A stretch of DNA of 64,000 nt from Oscillospiraceae bacterium (GCA_015067635.1 SVMA01000006.1:1-64000), one strand, 5' to 3'; shown: positions 1-7,874, counted from the first letter of the stretch. Numbers and translations: made by a program. The notes: generated by a model not told the origin, from the sequence alone.

Positions 1-167
1 TTTTCAGCTACCGGCAACATATTGTTGATTTGATTAAATCTATCATAACTCCAAGTATGTAGACCTACCAATAACGGACGTTTACCTGAAGAAGTTGTTT
101 TATAAAACAACGATGGTTGCATCGTGCAATCGATAGAAGACTTAATTAAAATTTCTCTTTGCTCCAT
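1..167 (-). CDS. Alpha/beta hydrolase family protein, N-terminal part
   Basis: Only the first 55 codons are in the window; the gene continues past position 1. The start is ATG at 167, preceded by AGGGGG seven bases upstream. The visible protein begins MEQREILIKSS and contains GKRPLLVGLHTWS, which resembles the first core strand and the oxyanion-side HxW segment of secreted or cytosolic esterases and prolyl-oligopeptidase-like alpha/beta hydrolases. No signal peptide is visible. The catalytic Ser-Asp-His residues would lie outside the window, so substrate cannot be judged. Base composition is AT-richer than the rest of the window, as in the neighbouring gene at 482-856. Confidence 0.55.
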   Translation of the reverse strand, partial: MEQREILIKSSIDCTMQPSLFYKTTSSGKRPLLVGLHTWSYDRFNQINNMLPVAE

Positions 168-222
168 ATCATTACCCCCTATACGTAGCATAACATAAAA
201 ACGGTGGTGGTGCAAGTTATTA

Positions 223-394
223 GTGATATTCTGTGCTACGCACAGAGCGATATTTTCACTTCGTGAAAGTGATATTGAAACCTACGGTTTCAGTGATATT
301 ATATTCGCCCTTAACTGCTCGAAGGCAATAACACTCGGCGTTAGCCGAATATCACTGTGAAGCAATATAACTCGCCGAAAGGCGAATATAACTG
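223..394. repeat. Array of small hairpins separated by GTGATATT / AATATCAC spacers
   Basis: Successive short perfect hairpins (CTGTG-CTACG-CACAG at 231-245, TTTCACTTCGTGAAA at 254-268, GAAACC-TAC-GGTTTC at 277-291, CGGC-GTTA-GCCG near 336-347, CGCC-GAAA-GGCG near 372-383) are joined by a conserved spacer. The spacer reads GTGATATT (223, GCGATATT at 247, 269, 293) in the left half and AATATCAC or AATATAACT in the right half, so the array has mirror symmetry about 310-330. The stems differ in sequence while the spacers stay constant, unlike CRISPR, where the repeats are constant and the spacers differ in sequence but carry no hairpin. It fills the gene-free stretch 168-481 together with the terminator that follows. 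Confidence 0.7.
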
Positions 395-430
395 AAAAAA
401 CTCTTGTTCGAAAGAACAAGAGTTTTTTGT
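395..430. terminator. Bidirectional rho-independent terminator
   Basis: The stem CTCTTGTTC / GAACAAGAG (401-422) closes a GAAA tetraloop and is flanked by a run of A on the left and T on the right, so it can work on both strands. On the minus strand it lies just downstream of the hypothetical gene at 482-856. It directly abuts the hairpin array. Confidence 0.8.
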
Positions 431-481
431 CTCTCGTGTCCAAAAAAGAACTGGTCAAAAAACCTGATTTTCTTTACATTT

Positions 482-856
482 TTATGATAAATCTAATGTT
501 GTCCACCCATTTGCATTTAATTGCTTTTGAAAGGCGTAAAATTTTTGAAAATCCATACTGTGAAAATTCCAACCTATAGTTTTGGAAATAAAACGCTTGA
601 AAGCATTAGTATTTAATTTCATATATATTCGTGTATGTTCATCTTTTGTATATAATTCATAATACGCATACTCACCAAAGAATCGTTCGCCAACACAACG
701 AACTTTTAACGCGTTTTTATTTATAATATTATGAGTTGATTCATAGTTATTTGCACAAAGCGCAAATTCAATATCTACAACTTTTCCATTTTCATCACGA
801 TAATGTAATTTATCTTTTGTTATGTCAATTACATTTGAAAGAGGTATCTTTTTCAT
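482..856 (-). CDS. Hypothetical protein, 124 aa, AT-rich
   Basis: I do not recognise this protein. It begins MKKIPLSNVIDITKDK and is a soluble, mixed alpha/beta sequence with no transmembrane segment, signal peptide or cysteine motif. A TTG codon directly precedes the ATG, but ATG at 856 fits the AAGGCGGTG ribosome binding site better. A promoter-like TATAAT lies at 878-883 and a strong terminator follows the stop. The gene stands alone between the hairpin array and the inverted repeat. Its codon use (AT-rich, many Asn, Lys and Ile) differs from the GC-richer housekeeping genes, which suggests acquisition on a mobile element. Function unknown. Confidence 0.6.
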   Translation of the reverse strand: MKKIPLSNVIDITKDKLHYRDENGKVVDIEFALCANNYESTHNIINKNALKVRCVGERFFGEYAYYELYTKDEHTRIYMKLNTNAFKRFISKTIGWNFHSMDFQKFYAFQKQLNANGWTTLDLS

Positions 857-877
857 CAAATCACCGCCTTGGGTGTA

Positions 878-905
878 TTATAGCATAAAAGCGGCGGAGC
901 CGCAA
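878..905 (-). promoter_or_regulatory. Putative promoter of the 124-aa hypothetical gene
   Basis: Reading the minus strand, a consensus TATAAT (878-883) is preceded after 16 bases by TTGCGG (900-905). The -35 match is moderate. A small GCGG-GGAG-CCGC-like palindrome overlaps the -35 side. Confidence 0.45.
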
Positions 906-906
906 T

Positions 907-1030
907 ACTTATTACCTCTTACCTATTACTTCTTACTTTCCAAAAAATCCCGAATGCAATTTAGGTAAGAGTGAAGAGGTAAGAAGTAAGAAGTAAAAAT
1001 CCCGAACGCTTTCGCATTCGGGATTTTTGG
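907..1030. repeat. Imperfect long inverted repeat next to the tRNA operon
   Basis: The left arm (about 911-957) holds TTACCTCTTACCTATTACTT followed by CCAAAAAATCCCGAATGC. The right side holds AGGTAAGAGTGAAGAGGTAAG (about 963-990) and GCATTCGGGATTTTTGG (1014-1030). The two 17-18 base outer segments are inverted copies differing by one A. The right copy also forms the tRNA-operon terminator, so the left copy looks like a captured duplicate of that terminator arm. Confidence 0.55.
995..1028 (-). terminator. Terminator of the tRNA operon
   Basis: Fifteen-base stem with one mismatch (AAAAATCCCGAACGC against GCATTCGGGATTTTT) closing a four-base loop that reads GAAA on the minus strand, with a T run after it. 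It begins immediately downstream of the CCA end of tRNA-Cys. Confidence 0.85.
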
Positions 1031-1102
1031 AGGTACCTCCCAGATTTGAACTGGGGAATGAGAGTTTTGCAGACTCTTGCCTTACCACTTGGCCAAGGTA
1101 CC
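1028..1102 (-). tRNA. tRNA-Cys (GCA)
   Basis: The acceptor stem GGTACCT / AGGTACC, discriminator T and encoded CCA are visible. The anticodon arm is AGAGT-CTGCAAA-ACTCT, giving anticodon GCA. The T-arm carries GTTCAAATC. It is the last gene of the five-tRNA operon. Confidence 0.96.
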
Positions 1103-1140
1103 GTATGAAATAAGGAACGCGGTTGCGTTCCTTATCTGTT

Positions 1141-1216
1141 TGGAGCGGGTGACGAGGCTCGAACTCGCTACCTCCACCTTGGCAAGGTGGCGCTCTACCG
1201 GATGAGCTACACCCGC
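1141..1216 (-). tRNA. tRNA-Gly (GCC)
   Basis: Acceptor stem GCGGGTG pairs with CACCCGC and CCA is encoded. The anticodon arm CCACC-TTGCCAA-GGTGG gives anticodon GCC. D-arm TAGCTCA and T-loop GTTCGAGCC are typical. Confidence 0.97.
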
Positions 1217-1240
1217 ATCTTGGCTCCCATAAGAGAACCA

Positions 1241-1316
1241 TGGTGCCTCCGGTCGGAATCGAACCAACGACACGTGGATTTTCAGTCCACTGCTCTACCG
1301 ACTGAGCTACAGAGGC
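1241..1316 (-). tRNA. tRNA-Phe (GAA)
   Basis: Acceptor stem GCCTCTG pairs with CGGAGGC, discriminator A, encoded CCA. The anticodon arm GTGGA-CTGAAAA-TCCAC gives anticodon GAA. T-loop is GTTCGATTC. Confidence 0.97.
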
Positions 1317-1367
1317 ATATGAGGAGAATACTTCCTCCCCAACGCACCAAGATGCGTTATTAATAAA

Positions 1368-1444
1368 TGGCGACCCGGAACGGACTCGAACCGTCGACCT
1401 CCAGCGTGACAGGCTGGCGTGCTAACCGACTGCACCACCGGGCC
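1368..1444 (-). tRNA. tRNA-Asp (GTC)
   Basis: Acceptor stem GGCCCGG, discriminator G, encoded CCA. The anticodon arm CCAGC-CTGTCAC-GCTGG gives anticodon GTC. T-loop is GTTCGAGTC. Confidence 0.97.
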
Positions 1445-1448
1445 ATGG

Positions 1449-1524
1449 TGGTGGGAACAACAGGGCTCGAACCTGTGACCTCCTGCTTGTAAGGCAGATG
1501 CTCTCCCAGCTGAGCTATGCTCCC
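1449..1524 (-). tRNA. tRNA-Val (TAC)
   Basis: Acceptor stem GGGAGCA, encoded CCA. The anticodon arm TCTGC-CTTACAA-GCAGG gives anticodon TAC. It is the first gene of the operon, starting 36 bases after the -10 box, and only four bases separate it from tRNA-Asp. Confidence 0.96.
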
Positions 1525-1559
1525 AAGTCATTCGCTTCGTTTTCTCAGCGACGTGGATT

Positions 1560-1588
1560 ATTATACACAGAAACTGCAAATTTGTCAA
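1560..1588 (-). promoter_or_regulatory. Consensus promoter of the tRNA operon
   Basis: On the minus strand TTGACA (1583-1588) and TATAAT (1560-1565) are both perfect matches, separated by exactly 17 bases, as expected for a strong stable-RNA promoter. The operon transcribed is Val-Asp-Phe-Gly-Cys. Confidence 0.93.
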
Positions 1589-1663
1589 GCACTTTTTGCG
1601 CAAATTTTAAACAATTTTTACTGAGCAAAATCCCCGTATTTCCCCACCGTTTTGCGATGACCG

Positions 1664-2542
1664 TCAAATCTTTTTCAGCAGTTTGGAAATATCCTCCGGT
1701 GTAAACTGATAGACCGTATCACAGAACTGGCATTCCACAGGAAAGGCCTTCCCCTCCTCTGCAATCTGGCTCAATTCTTCCTTCCCCAGACTGATCAGCG
1801 CGGACGTGACCCGCTGGCGGCTGCAATAACATTTATAGGAAATCTCCGTTGTCTCCATAAATAAAATGCCTAAGTCTCCGCAGACCTGACCGAGAATATC
1901 CTCCGGTGTCATACCGCTGTCCAGCATGGCAGTAACCGCGCCGGCACGTTGGATTCCCTTTTCCAGAGCCTCGATGGTTTCCTCCGGTGCACCGGGCAGA
2001 AGCTGCAGCAAATAGCCTCCGGCAACCTTCACAGAGCAATCGGTATCCACCAGAACGCCCAATGCACAAGCTGTGGGTGTTTGTTCGCTTTGCGCGAAAT
2101 ATGCTGTCACATCGTCTCCAATCTCACCGGAAACCAGAGGCACCTGACCAATGTAGGGCTCCTTCATCTGCAAATCCCGGATGACGGTCAGTGTTCCGTC
2201 GGTTCCAACCGTCGCACCCACATCCAGCTTTCCGGGATGCTTTTCCACCAATGCAACCTTCGGCTCCGTTACACAGCCGCGGACATTTCCTTCCGGATCC
2301 GATACCACAGTGATCGTACCGATAGGACCGCCGCCGCGAATTTGCAGGGTCATGGAACCGTTATCCACCTTCTGCATATTTCCCATCATGGATGCCGCCG
2401 TCAACGCCCGCCCAAAGGCCGCAGTCGCATTGGGTGTTGTACCCTGTATTTCTGCACCCCGACGAACCAACTGGGTAGAGCGAATCGCGACCGCTTTGAC
2501 GAATCCGTCCATGCTCATACCCCGCACGAGATAATCCTTCAT
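1664..2542 (-). CDS. hslO: Hsp33 redox-regulated holdase chaperone
   Basis: 292 aa, the normal length for Hsp33. This cytoplasmic chaperone is activated by oxidation: its C-terminal zinc site opens when the cysteines form disulfides, and the protein then holds unfolded clients. The four zinc cysteines are visible as C-Y-C at about 238/240 and C-Q-F-C at about 271/274. The N-terminal core begins MKDYLVRGMSMDGFVKAVA, typical of the family. The start overlaps the stop of the upstream methyltransferase by four bases (ATGA), so the two genes are translationally coupled. Identification is firm. Confidence 0.95.
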   Translation of the reverse strand: MKDYLVRGMSMDGFVKAVAIRSTQLVRRGAEIQGTTPNATAAFGRALTAASMMGNMQKVDNGSMTLQIRGGGPIGTITVVSDPEGNVRGCVTEPKVALVEKHPGKLDVGATVGTDGTLTVIRDLQMKEPYIGQVPLVSGEIGDDVTAYFAQSEQTPTACALGVLVDTDCSVKVAGGYLLQLLPGAPEETIEALEKGIQRAGAVTAMLDSGMTPEDILGQVCGDLGILFMETTEISYKCYCSRQRVTSALISLGKEELSQIAEEGKAFPVECQFCDTVYQFTPEDISKLLKKI

Positions 2543-3288
2543 TTCCGTTTTCCCTTTCTTGCTTTGAAATAGATCCTCTGATCCTCCGGTTTCGGCGCAT
2601 CCAAACGTTGATCGCCGTATACCGCAATATGCGAAAAACCCGCATCCAGCAAATACCCGGTTAACTGATCCCGGGAATAGGCATATTCCTTATGCTCTTC
2701 AAAGGAACGATACCAGCGATCCCCTTCCCTTTGAAACAAATCCATACCGTAGGCGCATATATTGCTCTGCGCATCAAATTCTCCACGCCAAACACAATAG
2801 ATGTCATCATCTTCGTCCAAGAACACCTGACTGTCCATAGCCCGCAGTTTTTCCGGTGTGTTCACATCGAAAATAAAAATACCGCCGGGGTTCAGTGCCT
2901 TATAGATCCGTTTGATCGCCCTGGCACAATCTTCCGGGTTCGTAATATAATCCAGGCTGTCCAATGCGCAGACCGCTAAATCCACACCGTGGGGTAATTG
3001 GAGCTTTTCCAGTGGCTGTCGAATAAATACAGGCGGCTTTTCCAGCACGGATGCCTTCTGCCATGCAACTGTCAGCATTTCTTCCGACAGATCCACTGCC
3101 GTCACCTGAAGTCCTTGTTTTGCAAGCAGTATTGCCACAGAACCGGTACCGCAGGCCAAATCCACAGCTGTCCTCGGTTTTACGTTTTCCCTTTGCATAA
3201 TTTGGTTGTAGAAATCAATGATACCTGCGTAGTCCACATCGCTGGTCAATCGGTCATAGCTGATTGCCAAAGCTTTATAAGCATCCAT
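2539..3288 (-). CDS. Class I SAM-dependent methyltransferase, substrate unknown
   Basis: 249 aa. Motif I appears as VDLACGTGSVAILLA (around residues 42-56) and motif II as VTAVDLSEEML, which bind S-adenosylmethionine in the Rossmann fold. The N-terminus YKALAISYDRLTSDVDY resembles the group of small-molecule methyltransferases often annotated beside clostridial division genes. Nothing here fixes the acceptor. A GGGGGT ribosome binding site precedes ATG 3288. It is co-transcribed with hslO through a four-base overlap. Confidence 0.85.
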   Translation of the reverse strand: MDAYKALAISYDRLTSDVDYAGIIDFYNQIMQRENVKPRTAVDLACGTGSVAILLAKQGLQVTAVDLSEEMLTVAWQKASVLEKPPVFIRQPLEKLQLPHGVDLAVCALDSLDYITNPEDCARAIKRIYKALNPGGIFIFDVNTPEKLRAMDSQVFLDEDDDIYCVWRGEFDAQSNICAYGMDLFQREGDRWYRSFEEHKEYAYSRDQLTGYLLDAGFSHIAVYGDQRLDAPKPEDQRIYFKARKGKRK

Positions 3289-3313
3289 AATGTACCCCCG
3301 AAATCAAGAAAAA

Positions 3314-3409
3314 TGTCATTCCGAGCCAGCGCGCACACCGGCGTGGGAATCCCCATCGCAAGGAGGAGATTGCCACACCGGTGACGTCGGTCACTGGTTC
3401 GCAATGACA
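3314..3409. repeat. REP-like intergenic palindromic element (about 96 bp)
   Basis: Bounded by TGTCATT (3314-3320) and its reverse complement AATGACA (3403-3409), with inner palindromes such as GTGACGTCGGTCAC and mirrored CCAGCGCGCACACCGG / CACACCGGTGACG blocks, and the internal tag GGCAATCTCCTCCTTGCGAT on the minus strand. From memory, elements with the same ends occur widely in intergenic regions of gut Oscillospirales. It lies between the ftsZ stop and the methyltransferase start and codes for nothing. Only this copy is seen in the window. Confidence 0.7.
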
Positions 3410-3428
3410 CAGTACTTATTCTTTTCGC

Positions 3429-4487
3429 TTACTTGTTAAACAGTCCAAAGAAGGCTTCCATATCATCGTTGGGAACACCGGTCTTAATCACAGCATCCAC
3501 ACCGGTCTCATTCTTTGCCGGAGCAGCCTCGTTCTTATTCTCGAAACCGGTAGCAATAACGGTAACGCGCATCTCGTCCTCGTAATCATCGCAGTAGGTA
3601 GCACCGAAGATGATATTCGCCTCAGGATTTGCATTCTCCTGCACAATACCCACAGCAGTTTCCACATCATCCAACGTCAGCTCATTGGAGCCGGTAACGT
3701 TGACCAGAACACCGGTAGCGCCATTGATGGAGGTTTCCAGCAAGGGGCTGTTGATGGCGGCCAATGCAGACTGCTCAGCCTTCTCACGACCGGAAGCAAC
3801 AGCAACGCCCATGTGGGCACGGCCAGCATCCTTCATGACGGCGGATACGTCAGCAAAGTCCAGGTTGATAATTACGCGGGTAGAAGAACCGACCAGCTCG
3901 GAAATAGAGACGACAGCCTGCTTCAGAACGTCATCAGCAATACCGAAAGCGTTAGCAAAGGTGATCTTCTCGTCGGTAACATATTTCAGACGGTCGTTGG
4001 GGATGACAATCAAAGAGTCCACCTTACCGGCCAGCTCCGCAATGCCGGACTCAGCCTGACGCATACGGTTTGCACCTTCAAACTTGAAGGGCTTGGTAAC
4101 AACACCAACGGTCAAAATACCGGCCTCATGTGCCAGATCAGCAACCACAGGTGCGGCACCGGTACCAGTACCACCGCCCATACCGGCGGTAATAAACACC
4201 ATATCAGCACCCTCTAAAATCTTAGCAATGGCTGCACGGCTCTCTTCTGCGGACTTCTTACCGATCTCGGGCTTTGCGCCTGCACCCAAACCGCCGGTCA
4301 GCTTTTCGCCGATCTGCACCTTGTTCTTACAGTTGGACTTGTTCAAATCCTGCTTGTCGGTATTCACAACAATAAAGTCCACATCCTGAACTCCGGCTTC
4401 AATCATCCGATTGATAACGTTGTTGCCGGCACCGCCGACACCGATAACCTTAATTTTTACGACGCGATCCTGAAACATATCAGACAT
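3429..4487 (-). CDS. ftsZ: Cell division protein FtsZ
   Basis: 352 aa tubulin-like GTPase that polymerises into the Z ring at midcell. The GTP-binding signature [10 protein letters not shown] is at 104-113 and the T7 catalytic loop NLDFAD at 208-213. The GTPase core is complete, but the tail is odd: the linker after about residue 315 is only some 25 residues, and the last residues [12 protein letters not shown] replace the usual IPxFLRxR-type peptide that docks FtsA or SepF. The gene is last in the dcw cluster, has AGGAGG before ATG 4487, and its own promoter in the 149-base gap upstream. Confidence 0.98.
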   Translation of the reverse strand: MSDMFQDRVVKIKVIGVGGAGNNVINRMIEAGVQDVDFIVVNTDKQDLNKSNCKNKVQIGEKLTGGLGAGAKPEIGKKSAEESRAAIAKILEGADMVFITAGMGGGTGTGAAPVVADLAHEAGILTVGVVTKPFKFEGANRMRQAESGIAELAGKVDSLIVIPNDRLKYVTDEKITFANAFGIADDVLKQAVVSISELVGSSTRVIINLDFADVSAVMKDAGRAHMGVAVASGREKAEQSALAAINSPLLETSINGATGVLVNVTGSNELTLDDVETAVGIVQENANPEANIIFGATYCDDYEDEMRVTVIATGFENKNEAAPAKNETGVDAVIKTGVPNDDMEAFFGLFNK

Positions 4488-4560
4488 AACTGCTCCTCCT
4501 ATGTATCGTTTGGCAGCAGGGAGATGTCCCCACTACATCAATTTATAAATGTACTCTTAT

Positions 4561-4589
4561 ATTCTATCCTAAAAATTTCACTTGGTCAA
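4561..4589 (-). promoter_or_regulatory. ftsZ promoter
   Basis: On the minus strand TTGACC (4584-4589), 17-base spacer, TAGAAT (4561-4566). It lies 74 bases upstream of the ftsZ start, so ftsZ can be transcribed separately from the rest of the dcw cluster. Confidence 0.8.
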
Positions 4590-4636
4590 TATCAATTTAG
4601 CATTTTTCGCCAAAGTTTTGATTAAAATTTTTGGAA

Positions 4637-5566
4637 TTACTTGAATCTTGTGTAAATTATCTGTTCTCCATTGCGAAAAGTTACATCCAAAACACCGCTG
4701 TTGTGGCTTTCTTCACTTAACTTATCAATGGCACCCTTTACAAAACTTATCTTGGTTTCTATCGACGACTCGTCTCCCAGCTTGATTTGATACTGTTGGC
4801 CGTACCAAATCTGGAGACCGGACATATCGTTGACATCAATACTGGCAGCTTCTCCGAGAATTCCGTTTTTCTCAAGCAAATCCGCAAGCTTCAGCGCAAG
4901 CTGCAGCTTCTTCCCGTTGGATATATTGACGGAAATCGTATTTCCGTTTTCGTCCTCTGTGTTCTGTACGGTATCCTGTGCCACTGCCTGCTGTCCTGCC
5001 TTGGGATTTAATATATGCACGCCCAGGATCTTGGTGCAGGTATCCTGCTCCGACTCCTCCCACTGCTTAACAACAACACCGTCAGAGTCCACAAGCCACC
5101 AGGAATCATCCTGTGCCTTTATGGCATAGGGCACACGTACTTCCGTGATTTCAATCATCACAGTATGGGGCAGCTTGATCCCCACACGAACGTCTTTCAC
5201 AAAAGGAAGTGCATGAATTTTTGCCGCAACTCCGGGAATCCCGACAGAGAACAAGCCGTCGCCGTTCTGAATGCCGGAAGCAAGCTTAATATCGTGAGCC
5301 GTATACTGCACACATCCTGACACCCGTACATTTTCCACCTTAAAAAAGACGGACATTCCCAACAGTAATGCAGCAACTATCGCCGCAACCGTTGCCAGTC
5401 GCACAAGCAGTCGATTCCGCGCAAAGGGCTTTGCCGGCACATAGACAACCTCCTGAGAAGGACTCTCCACTGCGCTTTTTTTACGTTGCGCTATATGCTC
5501 TGACCGCCTTTTTGGCGGTGAGGAGCCGGCTCTGCGCCGTTGCCCTGTTTTTTCTTTTGTATCCAT
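4637..5566 (-). CDS. ftsQ: Cell division protein FtsQ/DivIB
   Basis: 309 aa bitopic membrane protein of the divisome that links the Z ring to septal peptidoglycan synthesis. A basic cytoplasmic tail is followed by one transmembrane helix (about residues 60-82, LLVRLATVAAIVAALLLGMS), then the POTRA domain starting FKVENVRVSG and the FtsQ domain. The frame is open further upstream into murG, but ATG 5566 has GGAGGAAC in front and avoids that overlap. It lies 17 bases after the murG stop. C-terminal residues are poorly conserved, as usual for this family. Confidence 0.9.
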   Translation of the reverse strand: MDTKEKTGQRRRAGSSPPKRRSEHIAQRKKSAVESPSQEVVYVPAKPFARNRLLVRLATVAAIVAALLLGMSVFFKVENVRVSGCVQYTAHDIKLASGIQNGDGLFSVGIPGVAAKIHALPFVKDVRVGIKLPHTVMIEITEVRVPYAIKAQDDSWWLVDSDGVVVKQWEESEQDTCTKILGVHILNPKAGQQAVAQDTVQNTEDENGNTISVNISNGKKLQLALKLADLLEKNGILGEAASIDVNDMSGLQIWYGQQYQIKLGDESSIETKISFVKGAIDKLSEESHNSGVLDVTFRNGEQIIYTRFK

Positions 5567-5583
5567 AATCCGTTCCTCCGGAA

Positions 5584-6717
5584 TTAACTCTTTTTCTTTT
5601 CTGCCAACCCTTCTGCAATGCGGCAGATACGGTCTGCAGAGTCCCGTACTGCCATACTGCGCAGCTGCTGACTCATCTGTGCGTGGGCTTGCGCATCCTT
5701 CATAAGCCTCACGGCCTCTCCGAAAATCCTTTCGGGTGAACAATCCTTCTCCAGCAGCACGATTGCTCCGCCGCCGGCTTCCAAAACCCGGGCATTTTTC
5801 TCCTGATGGTTGTTGGTCACATTGGGAGAAGGAATCAAAATACAGGGTGTTCCGGTGGCCGCAATTTCATTGCAGGTTCCGGAACCGGCTCTGCCAATGA
5901 CCACATCTGCGGCCGCAAGAACGGTGGGCATATTGTAAATATACTCACGCATATCGATGGTGGGACATTGCTCCAAAGCAACGCCCTTTTCCTTTACGCG
6001 CTCCGGCATCCACTTCCAGCCGAAACTGCCGACCGCATGAATGTGATGAAAAGGAAAACCCTCCTTTTGCTCGATTGCAAACAGGTCTACAACCATTTCA
6101 TTCATTGCTTTTGCGCCTTGACTGCCGAAGGTAGAAACCAGCAGAGGTCTCTCCCCCACTCCCAGCTCCTGGCGTGCTTTCTGCCGGTCTGTTTCCCAGA
6201 ATTCCTCCCGAATGGGCATTCCGACAACTTCCACTTTGTCAGGATGCTTGTAATGCTTCCTGCTCTCCTCGAAGCAGACCAGTACTCTGTCTGCCAGGTT
6301 TGCTGCCAGCTTTGTGGTCAATCCGGGAACAGCATTTGCCTCGTGGACACAGGTGGGAACTCCCAGCTTATGTCCGGCATAGAGTGCCGGAAAACTGGCA
6401 TAGCCACCGGTGCCGACAATTACATCCGGTTGAAACTCCCGAATGATTTTTTTGCATTGGCTGACGGCATCAAAGACGCACTTGACAGCCTTCATATTCT
6501 TTTTGAGTGCGGAAAGGCTGATGCCCCGACTCAGACCGGAACCCGGCAGACATTCCAACCGATATCCTGCCTTGGGTACCAGCTGCTCCTCCATGTGCCC
6601 TTTTGCGCCGATAAACAGGATGTTACAGCCGGGATTGCGCTGGCTTATGAGATTGGCAACTGCAATGGCCGGATTGATATGTCCTCCCGTGCCGCCGCAG
6701 GTAAAAATTACATTCAT
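5584..6717 (-). CDS. murG: MurG, lipid II-forming GlcNAc transferase
   Basis: 377 aa. Transfers N-acetylglucosamine from UDP-GlcNAc to lipid I on the inner face of the membrane, giving lipid II. The N-terminal G-loop GGTGGH (8-13) and the C-domain motif GRAGSGTCNE with nearby P-x-x-N-x-x-x-x-H-Q are intact. The start overlaps the ftsW stop by four bases. Family assignment is firm. Confidence 0.97.
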   Translation of the reverse strand: MNVIFTCGGTGGHINPAIAVANLISQRNPGCNILFIGAKGHMEEQLVPKAGYRLECLPGSGLSRGISLSALKKNMKAVKCVFDAVSQCKKIIREFQPDVIVGTGGYASFPALYAGHKLGVPTCVHEANAVPGLTTKLAANLADRVLVCFEESRKHYKHPDKVEVVGMPIREEFWETDRQKARQELGVGERPLLVSTFGSQGAKAMNEMVVDLFAIEQKEGFPFHHIHAVGSFGWKWMPERVKEKGVALEQCPTIDMREYIYNMPTVLAAADVVIGRAGSGTCNEIAATGTPCILIPSPNVTNNHQEKNARVLEAGGGAIVLLEKDCSPERIFGEAVRLMKDAQAHAQMSQQLRSMAVRDSADRICRIAEGLAEKKKS

Positions 6718-7874
6718 CTGGTAACCTCCTGATTCTTTATCCGATTTCGCTGCCGGGAAATGCTCAGCACAATTCCCATCTCCCCCAGGTTTACCGCCAA
6801 AGCTGTTCCGCCATAAGAGAAAAACGGCAATGCAATTCCGGTAGAGGGAAGTAAATTGGTGACAACACCAAGATTGAGTATGGTTTGCACAGCAATCAGT
6901 GCAACAAGACCAGTTGCCAAAGCGGTTGAAAACTTATCTGCCGCCCGCAGAGCAATCCAAAAACCCCGCAAAATCAATGCCGCAAACAGCAGTATGATTA
7001 ATAATGCACCAATGAGTCCCAGTTCCTCACAAACTATGGCAAAAATGTAGTCATTGTACTGAAATGGCAGGTATAGATATTTCTGTCGGCTCATTCCAAA
7101 GCCCAGGCCAAACAAGCCACCGGAGCCGATTGCATACAAAGATTGGAGAATCTGGTAGCCCTTATCTGCCGGATCACTTTCCGGATGCAGCCACGCGGTA
7201 ATGCGGTCACCGGCATAGCCCATAAAGGATACATAAACCACAACGAACAGTGCCGCACAGCCGGCTCCTGCCAGGAGCCACTTGGGATGGGTTCCTGCCA
7301 CAAACATCAGTATGACTGCTACCATGCCCATAAGCATAATTGCAGAAAGATGCTTTTCCAGTGCCAAGGGAATCAGAATCCCCAGTAAAGCACCGCTGAA
7401 GCCCAAAACTCCGTATCGGAATTTCCTTGCATCTGTTCCAAAGCCCTTTGTCAGCTTGGCAAACAGGACGATCATGGTAAATTTCGCAATTTCCGAGGGT
7501 TGGAACTGGAGCCCCGCAATGTTGATCCATCGCCGCGCTCCGTTTACCGACTCCCCAATCAGCAATACTGACAGCAGCAGCACAATACTGACACCGTACA
7601 GTGGCCAGGCAAATTTCAGCCAAAAGGAAGCCGGAATCCGGCTGAACAACCACATGCATATCAGCCCGATCACAGCGCAGACCGCTTGCTTTTGGAGATA
7701 CTTTGTAGAAATTGTGTAGCCGGTATCATACATGCTTTGAGCAGAGCTGGCAGAATAAAGCATCACCAGTCCTACCGCAAGAAGCAGTAATGTCAATATT
7801 AAAAAAGGGATGTCCACAGTTTCGCCGACAAGCAATCGGCGGTCCTCTTTGGCATGCAGCTTTCCTGCCGCCAT
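6714..7874 (-). CDS. ftsW: FtsW/SpoVE-type SEDS peptidoglycan polymerase
   Basis: 386 aa with about ten hydrophobic helices. SEDS proteins polymerise lipid II and work with a class B PBP, here most likely the product at 11719-14055. The early YSASS, the GGxxxxxGWQ-equivalent region and the late PSTGIALPFFSYGGTA signature are recognisable. ATG 7874 (MAAGKLHAKED) with AAAGGAGC is chosen over an upstream start that would overlap mraY. It could be the sporulation paralogue SpoVE; position in the dcw cluster favours a division role but cannot separate the two. Confidence 0.93.
   Translation of the reverse strand: MAAGKLHAKEDRRLLVGETVDIPFLILTLLLLAVGLVMLYSASSAQSMYDTGYTISTKYLQKQAVCAVIGLICMWLFSRIPASFWLKFAWPLYGVSIVLLLSVLLIGESVNGARRWINIAGLQFQPSEIAKFTMIVLFAKLTKGFGTDARKFRYGVLGFSGALLGILIPLALEKHLSAIMLMGMVAVILMFVAGTHPKWLLAGAGCAALFVVVYVSFMGYAGDRITAWLHPESDPADKGYQILQSLYAIGSGGLFGLGFGMSRQKYLYLPFQYNDYIFAIVCEELGLIGALLIILLFAALILRGFWIALRAADKFSTALATGLVALIAVQTILNLGVVTNLLPSTGIALPFFSYGGTALAVNLGEMGIVLSISRQRNRIKNQEVTR

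Noticed and set aside
223..394. CRISPR array
   Set aside because: The repeated part is only about eight bases, the intervening segments are perfect hairpins, and no cas gene is near. It does not fit a repeat-spacer array.
4637..5743. Longer FtsQ starting inside murG
   Set aside because: The extra 59 residues are unlike FtsQ, overlap murG, and a good GGAGGAAC site supports ATG 5566.
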